A DNA stretch of 64,000 nt from Ancylobacter amanitiformis (GTDB lineage: Bacteria > Pseudomonadota > Alphaproteobacteria > Rhizobiales > Xanthobacteraceae): the NCBI RefSeq assembly GCF_030814815.1, contig NZ_JAUSVR010000001.1, positions 496,001 through 560,000 on the forward strand, given 5' to 3'. A program made the position numbers and the translations under genes. Under the pieces are notes generated by a model. The model was not told the DNA's origin and did no database searches. It worked only from the letters and a program-made list of their open reading frames with translations. Every line of letters begins with the position of its first letter. The first letter of the stretch is position 1. Positions 35,902 to 44,582 of this stretch are shown piece after piece.

Positions 35902-37264
35902 CGACGAGGCGGCGGGCGGCAACGCCCTTCCGCCGGCCGTTCTCGAATTCGGCAGCCCGTCGGCCGCGATCATCGCGACCCGTGTGCCGACAATGTCGCG
36001 GGCGATCAACCTGTTCGTCTTCCTGCTCGTCGCCTCGATGCTGGCGGCCAGCGGTCTGATCCACATCGACAAGGTCGTCTCGGCCACCGGCAAGCTGGTT
36101 TCCGACGCGCCGAACATTCTCCTGCAGTCCTTCGACCAGACCATCGTCGAGAGCATCGATACGCGAAAGGGCGACATCGTCCGCAAGGGCCAGGTGCTCG
36201 CCCGCCTCAACCCGACCTTCAGCTCCGCCGACCTGATCTCCATGAAGGACCAGGTCGATCTGCTGAGCGCCAAGGCGGCGCGGCTGCTGGCGGAGAGTGA
36301 CGGCGCCGTCTATCTCGCCGACGCGGCCAACCCGCATGCCGCCTTGCAGGCCTCGATCTTCCAGCAGCGTTCCAGCGAGCACGGTTTCGCGCTGCTGAAT
36401 TTCGACCAGAAGATCAACCAGCTGAAGACCCAGATCGCCGGCAACGATGCGCAGGCGTCCTATTATGTCGAGCGCCTCGAACTGGCCTCCAAGGTCGAGA
36501 CCATGCGCCAGAAGCTGCAGGACGTGCAGGCCGGCAGCCTGCTCAACACGCTGCTGGCCAAGGACGCGCGCCTCACCATGGCGGCCTCGCTTTCCCAGGC
36601 GCAGTCGGAAGGCGCCGAGGCGGGCCGCAAGGCCGCCGCGCTGGAGGCCGAGCGAGAGACCTTCGTCCAGCGGCGCAACAGCGAAACCTCCCAGGAACTG
36701 GCCGATACCCGCCGCCGCCTCGTGCAGGCGCAGCAGGATTTGACCAAGGCGGACCTGCACAACGAGCTGGTCGTGCTGACCGCGCCGCGCGACGCGGTGG
36801 TGCTCTCGGTCGCCAAGATCTCGGTCGGCTCGGTCGTCACCAGCGCCGAACCGCTGATCTACCTCGTGCCGCTCGATGCGCCGCTCTCGGTGGAAGCGGA
36901 TATTTCCGGCATGGATAGCGGCTATGTCCGCCCGGGCGACGAGGTCACGATCAAGTTCGACACGCTGCCCTACCTGCAATATGGCAGCGCCCGCGGCACG
37001 GTGCGCGGCATCAGTCCGGACAGTTTCAGCCCGGAAACCACGGCGCAGGAAGGCGGCTCGGCCATGCCGAACCGGCCGCGCTCGCTCTACTACAAGGGCG
37101 ACATCGTGCTCGACGAGATGATGATGCACGACACCCCGCCCGGCTTTCGGCTGGTGCCGGGCATGCCGGTCGTCGCCGACGTCAAGGTCGGCACCCGCTC
37201 CATCCTTTCCTACTTCATCACCAAGATCCTTCCCGTCGCCTATAGCAGCATGCAGGAGCCCTGA
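35864..37264 (+). CDS. HlyD-family periplasmic adaptor of the collagen type I secretion system
   Basis: 466 aa, starting inside the exporter gene with AAGGAAAA ahead of ATG 35864. A 45-residue cytoplasmic tail precedes one membrane helix (INLFVFLLVASMLAASGLI). The lipoyl-like half (VSATGKLVSDAP, then SFDQTIVESIDTRKGDIVRK) and a long coiled-coil hairpin (about 120-290) follow. The second lipoyl half and beta-barrel end in VPGMPVVADVKVGTRSILSY, the usual HlyD C-terminal signature. It links the inner-membrane ABC exporter to TolC. The stop is 3 nt before the Sel1 gene. Confidence 0.93.
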   Translation: MLRLLRSSARGADDEAAGGNALPPAVLEFGSPSAAIIATRVPTMSRAINLFVFLLVASMLAASGLIHIDKVVSATGKLVSDAPNILLQSFDQTIVESIDTRKGDIVRKGQVLARLNPTFSSADLISMKDQVDLLSAKAARLLAESDGAVYLADAANPHAALQASIFQQRSSEHGFALLNFDQKINQLKTQIAGNDAQASYYVERLELASKVETMRQKLQDVQAGSLLNTLLAKDARLTMAASLSQAQSEGAEAGRKAAALEAERETFVQRRNSETSQELADTRRRLVQAQQDLTKADLHNELVVLTAPRDAVVLSVAKISVGSVVTSAEPLIYLVPLDAPLSVEADISGMDSGYVRPGDEVTIKFDTLPYLQYGSARGTVRGISPDSFSPETTAQEGGSAMPNRPRSLYYKGDIVLDEMMMHDTPPGFRLVPGMPVVADVKVGTRSILSYFITKILPVAYSSMQEP

Positions 37265-37267
37265 GCC

Positions 37268-39097
37268 GTGGCCCACATGACCCTGCCGGGCTTCCTCGCC
37301 ATGCGGCTGGACCGCCTGGCCTCGAGTTCCCCCACGCGGGCGCGGCAGCGCGCGGAACGCCTGTTCGCACGGTCGCCGGAGCGCTCGCTCGCCCTGTTCG
37401 CGGCGGCGGCCGAGGCGGGCGATGCCGAGGCGTCTTTCCGGGTCGGTGAATGCCTGCTTGAGGGAGGCGGCACGGCCAGCCACCCCTCGGAAGCCGCGCG
37501 CTGGTATCACCGGGCCGCCATGGCCGGCCATGTGCGCGCGCAATGCCGGCTGGCGCAGCTCCACCTGTTCGGGTTGCCGCGGCCGGAGGCGGGTCCGCGC
37601 ACCGGCCTGTTCGAGCCGGTCGCCACCGAGCGCGCCGATTTTCGCGCGGCGGCCGTCTGGGCCCGACGTGCGGCCGAAGCGGGCGCGGCCGACGCCCAGG
37701 CCATGCTGGCCTATATCTTCACCGCCGGGCCGGACGACATACGCCATCCCGAGGCGGCGTTCGAGTGGTATCGCAAATCCGCCGAGCAGGGCTGCCCGCA
37801 GGGCCAGCTCGGCTATGCCACCGCGCTGATGGCGAGCGCCCATACCACTGAGGAAGTCGCGGCCGCGCGCTGGCACATTGTCCATGCCGCCAAGGCCGGC
37901 CTGCCGACGGCGCATTTCCTGCTCGGCCTCGGCGCCGAGCACGCGATCGGCGTGACGCGGGACGAAGCCGAGGCGCGCCGACACTACGCTTTCGCGGCCA
38001 AGGCGGGCATGGCCAAGGCGCAGGCCCGCCTTGGCCTGCTGCTTCTGGAGGGGCGTGGCGGTCCGGTCGACCTGCTGAACGGCGAAAGCTGGCTGCGGCG
38101 CGCGGCCCTTGGCGGCGATGCCGACGCCGCCGCCCGGCTCGGCGACATCTATGCCCAGGGCGGCGAGTTGCCGCCCAACTTCGCCGAGGCCGCCCATTGG
38201 TTTCGATCGGCGGCGGAGGGCGGACACAGCGCGGCGGCGCGCTCGCTCGGCATGCTCTATCTCACGGGCGCCGGTGTGATCCGCGACCCGGACGAGGCGG
38301 CCATCTGGTTCCAGCAGGCCGCCCGCGCCGGCGACGCCCCGGCACAGGCGGATCTCGCGGCGCTGTGGCAGGCGGGTTCGGCCGCGCGGCTCACGCAGGA
38401 TCCCCCGCCGGTGCATGTGTGGTTCGAGCAGGCGGCCGCGCAGGGCGACCTCGCCGGCGCGTTCAACTACGCCGTCTGCCTGGCCGAGGGCATCGGCGTA
38501 GCGCGCGATGACGAGAGGGCCGCCTTCTGGCTCCGGCGGGCGGCCGAGGATGTGGTTGACGCGCAATACTGGTACGGCCGCTTGCTCGCGGAAGGGCGCG
38601 GCGTGGCACGGGATGAGGCCGAAGCCGTGCTCTGGTTCTCCCGTGCCGCCGCGGCGGGGCAGGCCGATGCGCAGGTCGCGCTGGCCGAGATGCAGGTCGA
38701 GGGGCGCGGCACCGCGCGCGATCCTCCCGCCGCGCAGGCCCTGTTCCTGCGCGCAGCCTCGGCGGGGCATGCCGGCGCCATGTTCGCTCTTGGCGCGCTG
38801 CAGGGCGGCGGACACGACATCGAACCCGACCCGCGGGAAGCCCGGCGCTGGTTCGCGCTCGCCGCCGAGGCCGGCCACCCGATGGCCGCCCTCATGCTGG
38901 CGCGCTACGCCGCGCACGGCATTGGCGGTCCCCGCGACAGCGAGGCCGGCGCCTACTGGTACGCGCAGGCCGCCGCGCGCGGCCTTGCCGGAGCCGCCGA
39001 CGAAGGGGCGGCGCTTGGACCTCAACCGACGCTGGCCCGGCAGGCCGAAACGCCGGGGGAACCGCTCGCCCTGCTGGCCGACGCGGTGGAGCGCTGA
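37268..39097 (+). CDS. Large Sel1-repeat protein of the collagen secretion locus
   Basis: 609 aa with GTG start (GGAG about 7 nt upstream). Sel1-like repeats fill nearly the whole protein from residue 50 to 585, at least a dozen, each about 36 residues (for example AQARLGLLLLEGRGGPVD, YWYGRLLAEGRGVARDEAEA, AQVALAEMQVEGRGTARDP). No signal or membrane helix. Solenoid proteins of this type act as adaptors. Three nt separate it from the adaptor gene, so it is almost certainly part of the secretion operon. It may hold the collagen substrate, the exporter or the glycosyltransferase together; that role is an inference. Confidence 0.9.
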   Translation: MAHMTLPGFLAMRLDRLASSSPTRARQRAERLFARSPERSLALFAAAAEAGDAEASFRVGECLLEGGGTASHPSEAARWYHRAAMAGHVRAQCRLAQLHLFGLPRPEAGPRTGLFEPVATERADFRAAAVWARRAAEAGAADAQAMLAYIFTAGPDDIRHPEAAFEWYRKSAEQGCPQGQLGYATALMASAHTTEEVAAARWHIVHAAKAGLPTAHFLLGLGAEHAIGVTRDEAEARRHYAFAAKAGMAKAQARLGLLLLEGRGGPVDLLNGESWLRRAALGGDADAAARLGDIYAQGGELPPNFAEAAHWFRSAAEGGHSAAARSLGMLYLTGAGVIRDPDEAAIWFQQAARAGDAPAQADLAALWQAGSAARLTQDPPPVHVWFEQAAAQGDLAGAFNYAVCLAEGIGVARDDERAAFWLRRAAEDVVDAQYWYGRLLAEGRGVARDEAEAVLWFSRAAAAGQADAQVALAEMQVEGRGTARDPPAAQALFLRAASAGHAGAMFALGALQGGGHDIEPDPREARRWFALAAEAGHPMAALMLARYAAHGIGGPRDSEAGAYWYAQAAARGLAGAADEGAALGPQPTLARQAETPGEPLALLADAVER

Positions 39098-39238
39098 CCC
39101 ATGCCGCGCGCCACCCGCCCCGTCAGCCTCGCCGGCCCCGGCCACCTCGCCGACCCCGGCCCCGGCCCGGTACAATCGCCCCTCCGCCCCGTGAAGGCGA
39201 GAATGACGCGTTCCACGCCTTCGCCCCGCGCCGGCCGT

Positions 39239-40120
39239 TCATCCCGCAGCGAGAAGCTGCCGGATCCGGCGCGGCAATCGGCCGGGTGCGTTCACCTGCG
39301 CGCAGCTCTCCTCCCAGCGGTCGAGATAGTCCGGCAGCGCAATGCCGCTCCGTTCCGGCCAGCGGTTGAGCGCGCCCAGATCGGCGATGGATGCCGGATC
39401 CTCCACCAGCACGCCGAACAGGGTCGAGACCGCGCCCTTGGCGTCGACGAGACCGCCATGCGCCTCGAAGAACGCCTCGTGCGCCGCGAACCACGAACCA
39501 AAGCCTGCCGCCATGCCCTGTTCCTGCGCGGTGGCGCGATAGCCGGCGAGCAGGGTATCCCGGTAGCTTCGGATGGAATCGGCATAGGGGCCATCACCGG
39601 GAAACGGCGGGGAGCGGCCCCACCCGTGCGCAAGGCGCCCGAGCCCATGCAGGGAGAACGCCTCCACCAGAGCTTCCTCGACCCACTGGCAGGGCGTGCG
39701 CGGCGCGGCATTCGGCTTCCAGCTGTTGCACAGGACGTGACCCAGTTCATGGCCGAACTGGTAGGCGAGATTGCACCAGTCGCGCGGGCCGACGATCACC
39801 GTGACCCAGGCCGTGGCCGGATCCTCCGAATGCAACCAAACCGAGGGGTAGCCGCCCGGCTTGTCATCGACGCGCAGCCTTTCGGGCTGCTGGTCGGAGA
39901 CGAGCGCCACCCCCGCCAGGCAGGCGAGGCGCATGCGGCCGATCACGGCGGCGGCATCCGCCTTCGCCGAGCCGCCCCAGTCGCCACCCAGTTGCAGCGG
40001 CGCCGTGAGCAGGGTGAAGCGGGCCTCGGTTCGAGCCGCATCGGCGCGTGCCGGTGCCCGGCGGAACGGCAGCAGCAGGCAACCGCCAAACAGGGACAGG
40101 AGGCACCGTCGGCTCATCAT
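39239..40120 (-). CDS. Exported HExxH (putative metallopeptidase) protein in the collagen locus
   Basis: 293 aa from ATG 40120 (a second ATG follows directly). Signal peptide: RRCLLSLFGGCLLLPF, cleaved near ARADA. A zinc-protease motif HELGH sits in NLAYQFGHELGHVLCNSW, with downstream Glu residues in WVEEALVEAFSLHGL suited as third ligand, so a gluzincin-like fold is plausible. I do not recognise the family. It lies antisense between the Sel1 and glycosyltransferase genes, facing the former tail to tail. A role in processing or releasing the secreted collagen-like protein is possible but unproven. Confidence 0.8.
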   Translation of the reverse strand: MMSRRCLLSLFGGCLLLPFRRAPARADAARTEARFTLLTAPLQLGGDWGGSAKADAAAVIGRMRLACLAGVALVSDQQPERLRVDDKPGGYPSVWLHSEDPATAWVTVIVGPRDWCNLAYQFGHELGHVLCNSWKPNAAPRTPCQWVEEALVEAFSLHGLGRLAHGWGRSPPFPGDGPYADSIRSYRDTLLAGYRATAQEQGMAAGFGSWFAAHEAFFEAHGGLVDAKGAVSTLFGVLVEDPASIADLGALNRWPERSGIALPDYLDRWEESCAQVNAPGRLPRRIRQLLAAG

Positions 40121-40197
40121 CGCACGGCGACGGTCATGGCCATCCCTTTCATCGGGACCGGGCGCATCACCGCCCCCGCGCACGGAGGCACAAGACG

Positions 40198-42270
40198 ATG
40201 AACGCTTCAGGTCAGATGGTCTGTCTGAACATGATCGTCAAGAACGAGGCCGACGTCATTCGCCGCTGTCTCGACAGCGTACGGCCGATCATCGACGGCT
40301 GGGTGATCGTCGACACCGGCTCCACCGACGGCACGCAGGACATCATCCGCGACTATCTGCGCGGCGTGCCGGGCGAGCTGCACGAGCGCCCGTGGCGGGA
40401 CTTCGCGCATAACCGCTCCGAGGCGCTGCAACTGGCGCGCACCAGGGCGCACGGCCCGGGCGACTACACGCTGATCATCGACGCCGACGACGCGCTGCAG
40501 ATCCGCGCGGGGGATGGGCTTCCCACCCTCACCGCCGATTCCTACATGGTGACGATCCACGACACATCCCTCGTGTACCAACGCCCGCAACTGGTGCGCA
40601 GCGCGCTGGCGTGGCGCTATGAAGGCGTGCTGCACGAATATCTCACCTGCGAGGGCGCCGCGCCGCACGGGCAGATCCCCGCCATCAGCATGCGGCGCAA
40701 CCATGACGGCGCCCGGCGGAAGGACCCGACCACCTATCGCCGCGACGCGGACGTGCTGGAGGCCGCGCTGCGGACCGAGAGCAACCCGTTCCTCATCGCC
40801 CGCTACCGCTTCTATCTCGCGCAAAGCTATCGCGACTGTCGGAACTGGGAGAAGGCGCTGGAGAATTATCGGCTGCGGGCGGATCTCGGCTTCTGGCAGG
40901 AGGAGGTGTTCATCAGCCTCTATTGCGCGGCGCAGATGATGGAAACACTCGGCCACACCGAGCGGCAGGTGATCGACGCCTGCCTGCGCGCCAGCGACGC
41001 CCTGCCCACGCGCGCCGAGGCGCTGCATCGCGCGAGCCGCCTGTGCCGGCAGAAGGGGCTCTATGAGGAAGGCTACGCGATCGCCCGGCGCGGGCTGGCC
41101 ATTCCCCGGCCCGAAGGGGCCCTGTTCGTCGAGCCATGGATCTATCAGACCGGCCTGCTCGATGAATTCTCGCTCAATGCCTATGGCTGCGGGCGCAAGC
41201 GGGACTGCCTCGACGCGACCCTGAAGCTGCTGGCCACCGGCTACTTGCCGCCCGCCGATGTGGCGCGGGTGCTCGCCAATGCCCGGCTCGCCAGCGAAGG
41301 GCTGCCGCGCGATCTCGCCCCGGCGGGGCCGGATGGGTTGAGCCGTGCCACGCGGCACGCCCTCGCACCCGCGCGCGCGCTCCACTCTCGCCTCAAGGGC
41401 GCACCACGGGTCTTCGTCACCCTCATTGCCAGCCAGCAGGAAGCCCTGGTGCCGCTGTTTCTGGAGCGCCTTGAGGCACTCGACTATCCAAAATCCGCCA
41501 TCACCCTGTCGATCCGCGCGCCCGACAGCACGGACGGCACCGCGACGCGCCTGCACGCATGGATCGCGCTCAAGGGCGCGCTCTATGCCGGGGTGGAGTT
41601 CGAGGCCGACGACGCGTGCGCGCCGCCCGCCGCCTCCATGGTGCCGCGGCGCGACGGCGCCCGTCCCCCCCGCCTCGGGCGTCTGCGCGACGCCGGACTG
41701 CGACGAGCCGTGGAGGCGGGCTGCGATTTCTGCTTCGTGACGGAAATCGGCCACGTCCTGCGGCCGGGCACGCTCCGGGAACTGGTGGCGCTGGATCTGC
41801 CGATCGTCGCGCCGCTGCTGCGGGCGATCGGGCCGGCCGATCCCTATTCCAACTACCATTCAGACATTGATGTGAACGGATACTACAAGGAATTCGGTCT
41901 GTATTCGCTCATTCTCAATCACGACATCTGCGGCATTCTGGAACAGCCGGTCGTCAATGGCAGCTATCTCATCCGCGCCGACATGCTGGATAAGCTATCC
42001 TATCAGGACACGACGCTTCGCGATGACTACGTTGTTTTTTCGGAAAGCGCCCGCAAGCAGGGGATAGGGCAATATCTCGATAATCGGCAGATTTATGGAT
42101 ACATGGTCGGGCGCGACAGCCAGACATCAAATCTCTCCGACGAGATTGCTCGTGCGAGAGACCTGCTGAAGGATGATCCCGGCATCACGGACACCGGGCA
42201 ACACATGATGGCGTCCATCGAGGAGGAAGGACGGCGGCACGCATCCCTCATGCTGGAGACAGCCAGATAG
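40198..42270 (+). CDS. Two-domain glycosyltransferase: GT2-type plus procollagen-galactosyltransferase-like domain
   Basis: 690 aa from ATG 40198. Residues 7-225 are a GT-A domain with the opening LNMIVKNEADVIRRCLDSV, VDTGSTDGT and DxD motif IDADDAL (Asp95-Ala-Asp97). A helical TPR-like middle follows (about 230-395). From 403 (PRVFVTLIAS) a second GT-A-like domain resembles the glycosyltransferase half of animal COLGALT/PLOD collagen-modifying enzymes. LDLPIVAPLLRAI, then YSNYHSDIDVNGYYKEFG at 550-567 and the later NGSYLIRADML align in order with the eukaryotic VVAPML...YSN...GYYK...STFLIDL pattern. The expected DxD of this domain is Thr515-Glu-Ile. A likely substrate is the locus's collagen-like protein. 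Confidence 0.85.
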   Translation: MNASGQMVCLNMIVKNEADVIRRCLDSVRPIIDGWVIVDTGSTDGTQDIIRDYLRGVPGELHERPWRDFAHNRSEALQLARTRAHGPGDYTLIIDADDALQIRAGDGLPTLTADSYMVTIHDTSLVYQRPQLVRSALAWRYEGVLHEYLTCEGAAPHGQIPAISMRRNHDGARRKDPTTYRRDADVLEAALRTESNPFLIARYRFYLAQSYRDCRNWEKALENYRLRADLGFWQEEVFISLYCAAQMMETLGHTERQVIDACLRASDALPTRAEALHRASRLCRQKGLYEEGYAIARRGLAIPRPEGALFVEPWIYQTGLLDEFSLNAYGCGRKRDCLDATLKLLATGYLPPADVARVLANARLASEGLPRDLAPAGPDGLSRATRHALAPARALHSRLKGAPRVFVTLIASQQEALVPLFLERLEALDYPKSAITLSIRAPDSTDGTATRLHAWIALKGALYAGVEFEADDACAPPAASMVPRRDGARPPRLGRLRDAGLRRAVEAGCDFCFVTEIGHVLRPGTLRELVALDLPIVAPLLRAIGPADPYSNYHSDIDVNGYYKEFGLYSLILNHDICGILEQPVVNGSYLIRADMLDKLSYQDTTLRDDYVVFSESARKQGIGQYLDNRQIYGYMVGRDSQTSNLSDEIARARDLLKDDPGITDTGQHMMASIEEEGRRHASLMLETAR

Positions 42271-42307
42271 CCGCCGCCCGCGCCCGACATCGCGCGGCGC
42301 GGCCGCA

Positions 42308-43009
42308 TCACTCCTCGGAAAGTTCCTCCTTGAAGGAATGGTCGCGTATGCGCGGCTGGTCCAGCAGGACGACATTCAGCAAGGAACTATGGACCTCTAT
42401 CCGCCCATTATAGTCGATGAACCCGAGACGGCGAAACTTGTTCATGAAGAAGCTTACGCGGGACCGCGTCGTTCCGATCATCTCCGCCAGCGTTTCATGG
42501 CTAATCTTCATGATGATCGGTTCCGGCTTTCCTTCCTTGCCAAAATTGGCCAGAAGGAGGAGAAGCCGCGCCAGCCTCTTCTCGCTCGAATTGAACAATT
42601 GATCGACGAGATCCTCCTCCACGCGGATATTGCGTGACAGGAGATGCGCGATGAACAGATCCGAAAATTCCGGCTCGTCATGCAGGACGCCGAGGATGGT
42701 CGCCTTCTCAAGCCGTGAAATCACCGAGTCCGCCAGCGCCGTGACGGTGGCCATGCGCAGGACCTGCCCGGCAAGGCACCCCTCGCCGAAAAAATTGCCC
42801 ACCCCGAGAATGGCGACGATGGCCTCCCGCCCATGCTCCGACACGACGGCAATCTTCGCCTTGCCGCTCTGTATGTAAAAAACAGCGTCAGCGGGGGATC
42901 CTTGTGAGAATATAATGTCTGATTTTTGGTAGGTTATTATACTGCGTCCGTCGCCGACCCTGGCGAGGAATGCTTTCGGATCGAATGAATGCGATCGATC
43001 TCGGGGCAT
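42308..43009 (-). CDS. Crp/Fnr-family transcriptional regulator
   Basis: 233 aa. The N-terminal cyclic-nucleotide-binding-like domain (about 20-135) reads YQKSDIIFSQGSPADAVFYI, then SGKAKIAVVSEHGREAIVAI and GNFFGEGCLAGQ. The ordinary cAMP phosphate-binding Arg-Ala pair is missing (LRMATVTALADS). The C-terminal winged HTH (about 160-215) contains LAEMIGTTRSRVSFFMNKFR. No Cys cluster for an iron-sulfur centre is present, so it is not an Fnr oxygen sensor. It is convergent with the glycosyltransferase gene and followed upstream by an AT-rich region. It may regulate the collagen locus. Confidence 0.92.
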   Translation of the reverse strand: MPRDRSHSFDPKAFLARVGDGRSIITYQKSDIIFSQGSPADAVFYIQSGKAKIAVVSEHGREAIVAILGVGNFFGEGCLAGQVLRMATVTALADSVISRLEKATILGVLHDEPEFSDLFIAHLLSRNIRVEEDLVDQLFNSSEKRLARLLLLLANFGKEGKPEPIIMKISHETLAEMIGTTRSRVSFFMNKFRRLGFIDYNGRIEVHSSLLNVVLLDQPRIRDHSFKEELSEE

Positions 43010-43394
43010 GAAATATCGCTCACCTTTCCCCCATATGGAATTATTTTATTTTTTTATCGAACAGAATATATGAAAATTCATTCATATTCCGGACATGAAT
43101 ACCATTACGATGAAAGCGTCGAGAAATTCATAAATAATAACTTGTATTTATTGTTCAAGAAATTCTCATTCATATTTCTGCGAGTTCATCTATCTATAAA
43201 CTATACATTCACCGAAAATGTTCCGCGAATATAGAAATTTTCTACGATGGTTCTCCGGCGATCCCTGCATTAACAGGACACCATCGCCCGGCTGGGCAGC
43301 TGCGGCGGCGATCTCCAGGTTGCACCCGACGCGATGCCGCAGCACCGCGCGCCGTCGCCGGCCGGACCGGACCGGTCAGACATGATGATCGCGA
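43010..43394. other. 385-nt gene-free region with an AT-rich islet
   Basis: From about 43020 to 43250 the DNA is strikingly AT-rich compared with everything around it. It includes a small inverted repeat ATATGAA-N6-TTCATAT at 43068-43087. One frame (42989-43234, plus strand, 81 aa, rich in Phe/Ile/Asn) overlaps the regulator start and has no ribosome site, so I do not call it a gene. The region likely holds the Crp/Fnr promoter; the rest, towards 43394, is GC-rich without signals. Confidence 0.45.
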
Positions 43395-44564
43395 TCACAC
43401 GCGCGGCAGATAGGCCTCGACCAGTTCGGTCCAGAACGCCGCGCCGACCGGCAGCAGGTCGTCGTTGAAATTATAGCCGGGATGGTGAAGCGGACGATCC
43501 GCGTCCGACATGCGCGCGCCGAGGAAGAAATAGCTGCCCGGACGCTCCCGCAGCATATAGGCGAAATCCTCGCTGCCCATGCTGGGGCGGGCCATGTCCC
43601 TCACCTGCCCGGCCCCGGCGAAGCGGATGGCGAGATCGCGCACGAAATCGGTCTCGGCCTTGTGGTTGATGGTGGCGTCGTAGCTGCGCTGGTAATCGAC
43701 CATGGCACTCATGCCATAGCTCGCCGCCTGCCCCTGCGCGACCAGCCGGATGCGCCGCTCCAGCTCGTCGCGCACGGCGGGATCGAAGGAGCGGATGCCG
43801 ATCACCAGTTCGGCGCGCTCGGGGATGACGTTGCTGGCGGCTCCCGCATGGAAGGCGCCGACGGTGATCACGGTCGGGTCCATCGGGTGGATGTTGCGGG
43901 AAATGATGGTCTGCAGCGCCATGACGATGGAGGCGCCGGCGACGATCGGGTCGGCCGTCGCCTGCGGCTCGGCGCCATGCCCGCCGAGGCCGTTGACGGT
44001 GATGCGGCACTCATCCACCGCCGCCATGATCGGTCCCTCCCTGACCGCGAAATGACCGAAGGCAAGATCGGGGTCATTATGCAGCGCGAACACCGCGTCG
44101 CAGGGAAAACGGTCGAACAGCCCCTCCTCCACCATGATTTTCGCGCCGCCGAAATTCTCCTCCGCCGGCTGGAAGATGAGATGCGCGGTGCCGTCGAAAT
44201 TGCCCCGCTCGGCGATCGCCCGCGCCGCGCCCAGCAGCATGGCGGTGTGGCCGTCATGGCCGCAGGCATGCATCAGCCCCGGCGTCCGGCTGGCATAGGG
44301 AAGGCCGGTCTCCTCGAGGATCGGCAGCGCGTCGATATCGGCGCGGATGCCGATCGAGCGTCCGCTCGTGCCGCTGGACAGCGTGGCGACAAGGCCGGTT
44401 TTGGCGAGCCCCCGCGTCACCGCGTAGCCGAGCGCGGCAAGCTCGCGGGCGATGATGTCGGAGGTGCGCACTTCCTCAAGCCCGAGTTCGGGGTGTGCAT
44501 GCAGGTCGCGGCGCAGCGCGACGAGTTCCGGGAGCGCGTTGGTAAGCGCTGCGCACACGTTCAT
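43395..44564 (-). CDS. M20-family amidohydrolase (hippurate/N-acyl amino acid hydrolase type)
   Basis: 389 aa from ATG 44564, with GGAG eight nt upstream; a GTG at 44573 would overlap that ribosome site. Metal-binding and catalytic motifs are intact: RRDLHAHPELGLEE, RADIDALPI, HACGHDGHTAMLLGAA, FQPAEENFGGAKIMVEEG (catalytic Glu pair) and GSEDFAYML. The family removes acyl groups from N-acylated amino acids, or amino acids from conjugates, using two divalent metals. It is the last gene in an amino-acid ABC operon, so it probably processes an imported N-acyl amino acid or peptide-like compound. Confidence 0.94.
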   Translation of the reverse strand: MNVCAALTNALPELVALRRDLHAHPELGLEEVRTSDIIARELAALGYAVTRGLAKTGLVATLSSGTSGRSIGIRADIDALPILEETGLPYASRTPGLMHACGHDGHTAMLLGAARAIAERGNFDGTAHLIFQPAEENFGGAKIMVEEGLFDRFPCDAVFALHNDPDLAFGHFAVREGPIMAAVDECRITVNGLGGHGAEPQATADPIVAGASIVMALQTIISRNIHPMDPTVITVGAFHAGAASNVIPERAELVIGIRSFDPAVRDELERRIRLVAQGQAASYGMSAMVDYQRSYDATINHKAETDFVRDLAIRFAGAGQVRDMARPSMGSEDFAYMLRERPGSYFFLGARMSDADRPLHHPGYNFNDDLLPVGAAFWTELVEAYLPRV

Positions 44565-44582
44565 GTCAGGCACTCCTGCATC

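Noticed and set aside
35885-39175. Open frame of 1096 codons on the minus strand
   Set aside because: It is a GC-bias shadow antisense to the HlyD and Sel1 genes, with Arg/Gly/His-rich translation and no family motifs.
42989-43234. 81-codon plus-strand frame in the AT-rich islet
   Set aside because: It overlaps the regulator start on the opposite strand, lacks a ribosome site and resembles random AT-rich translation.
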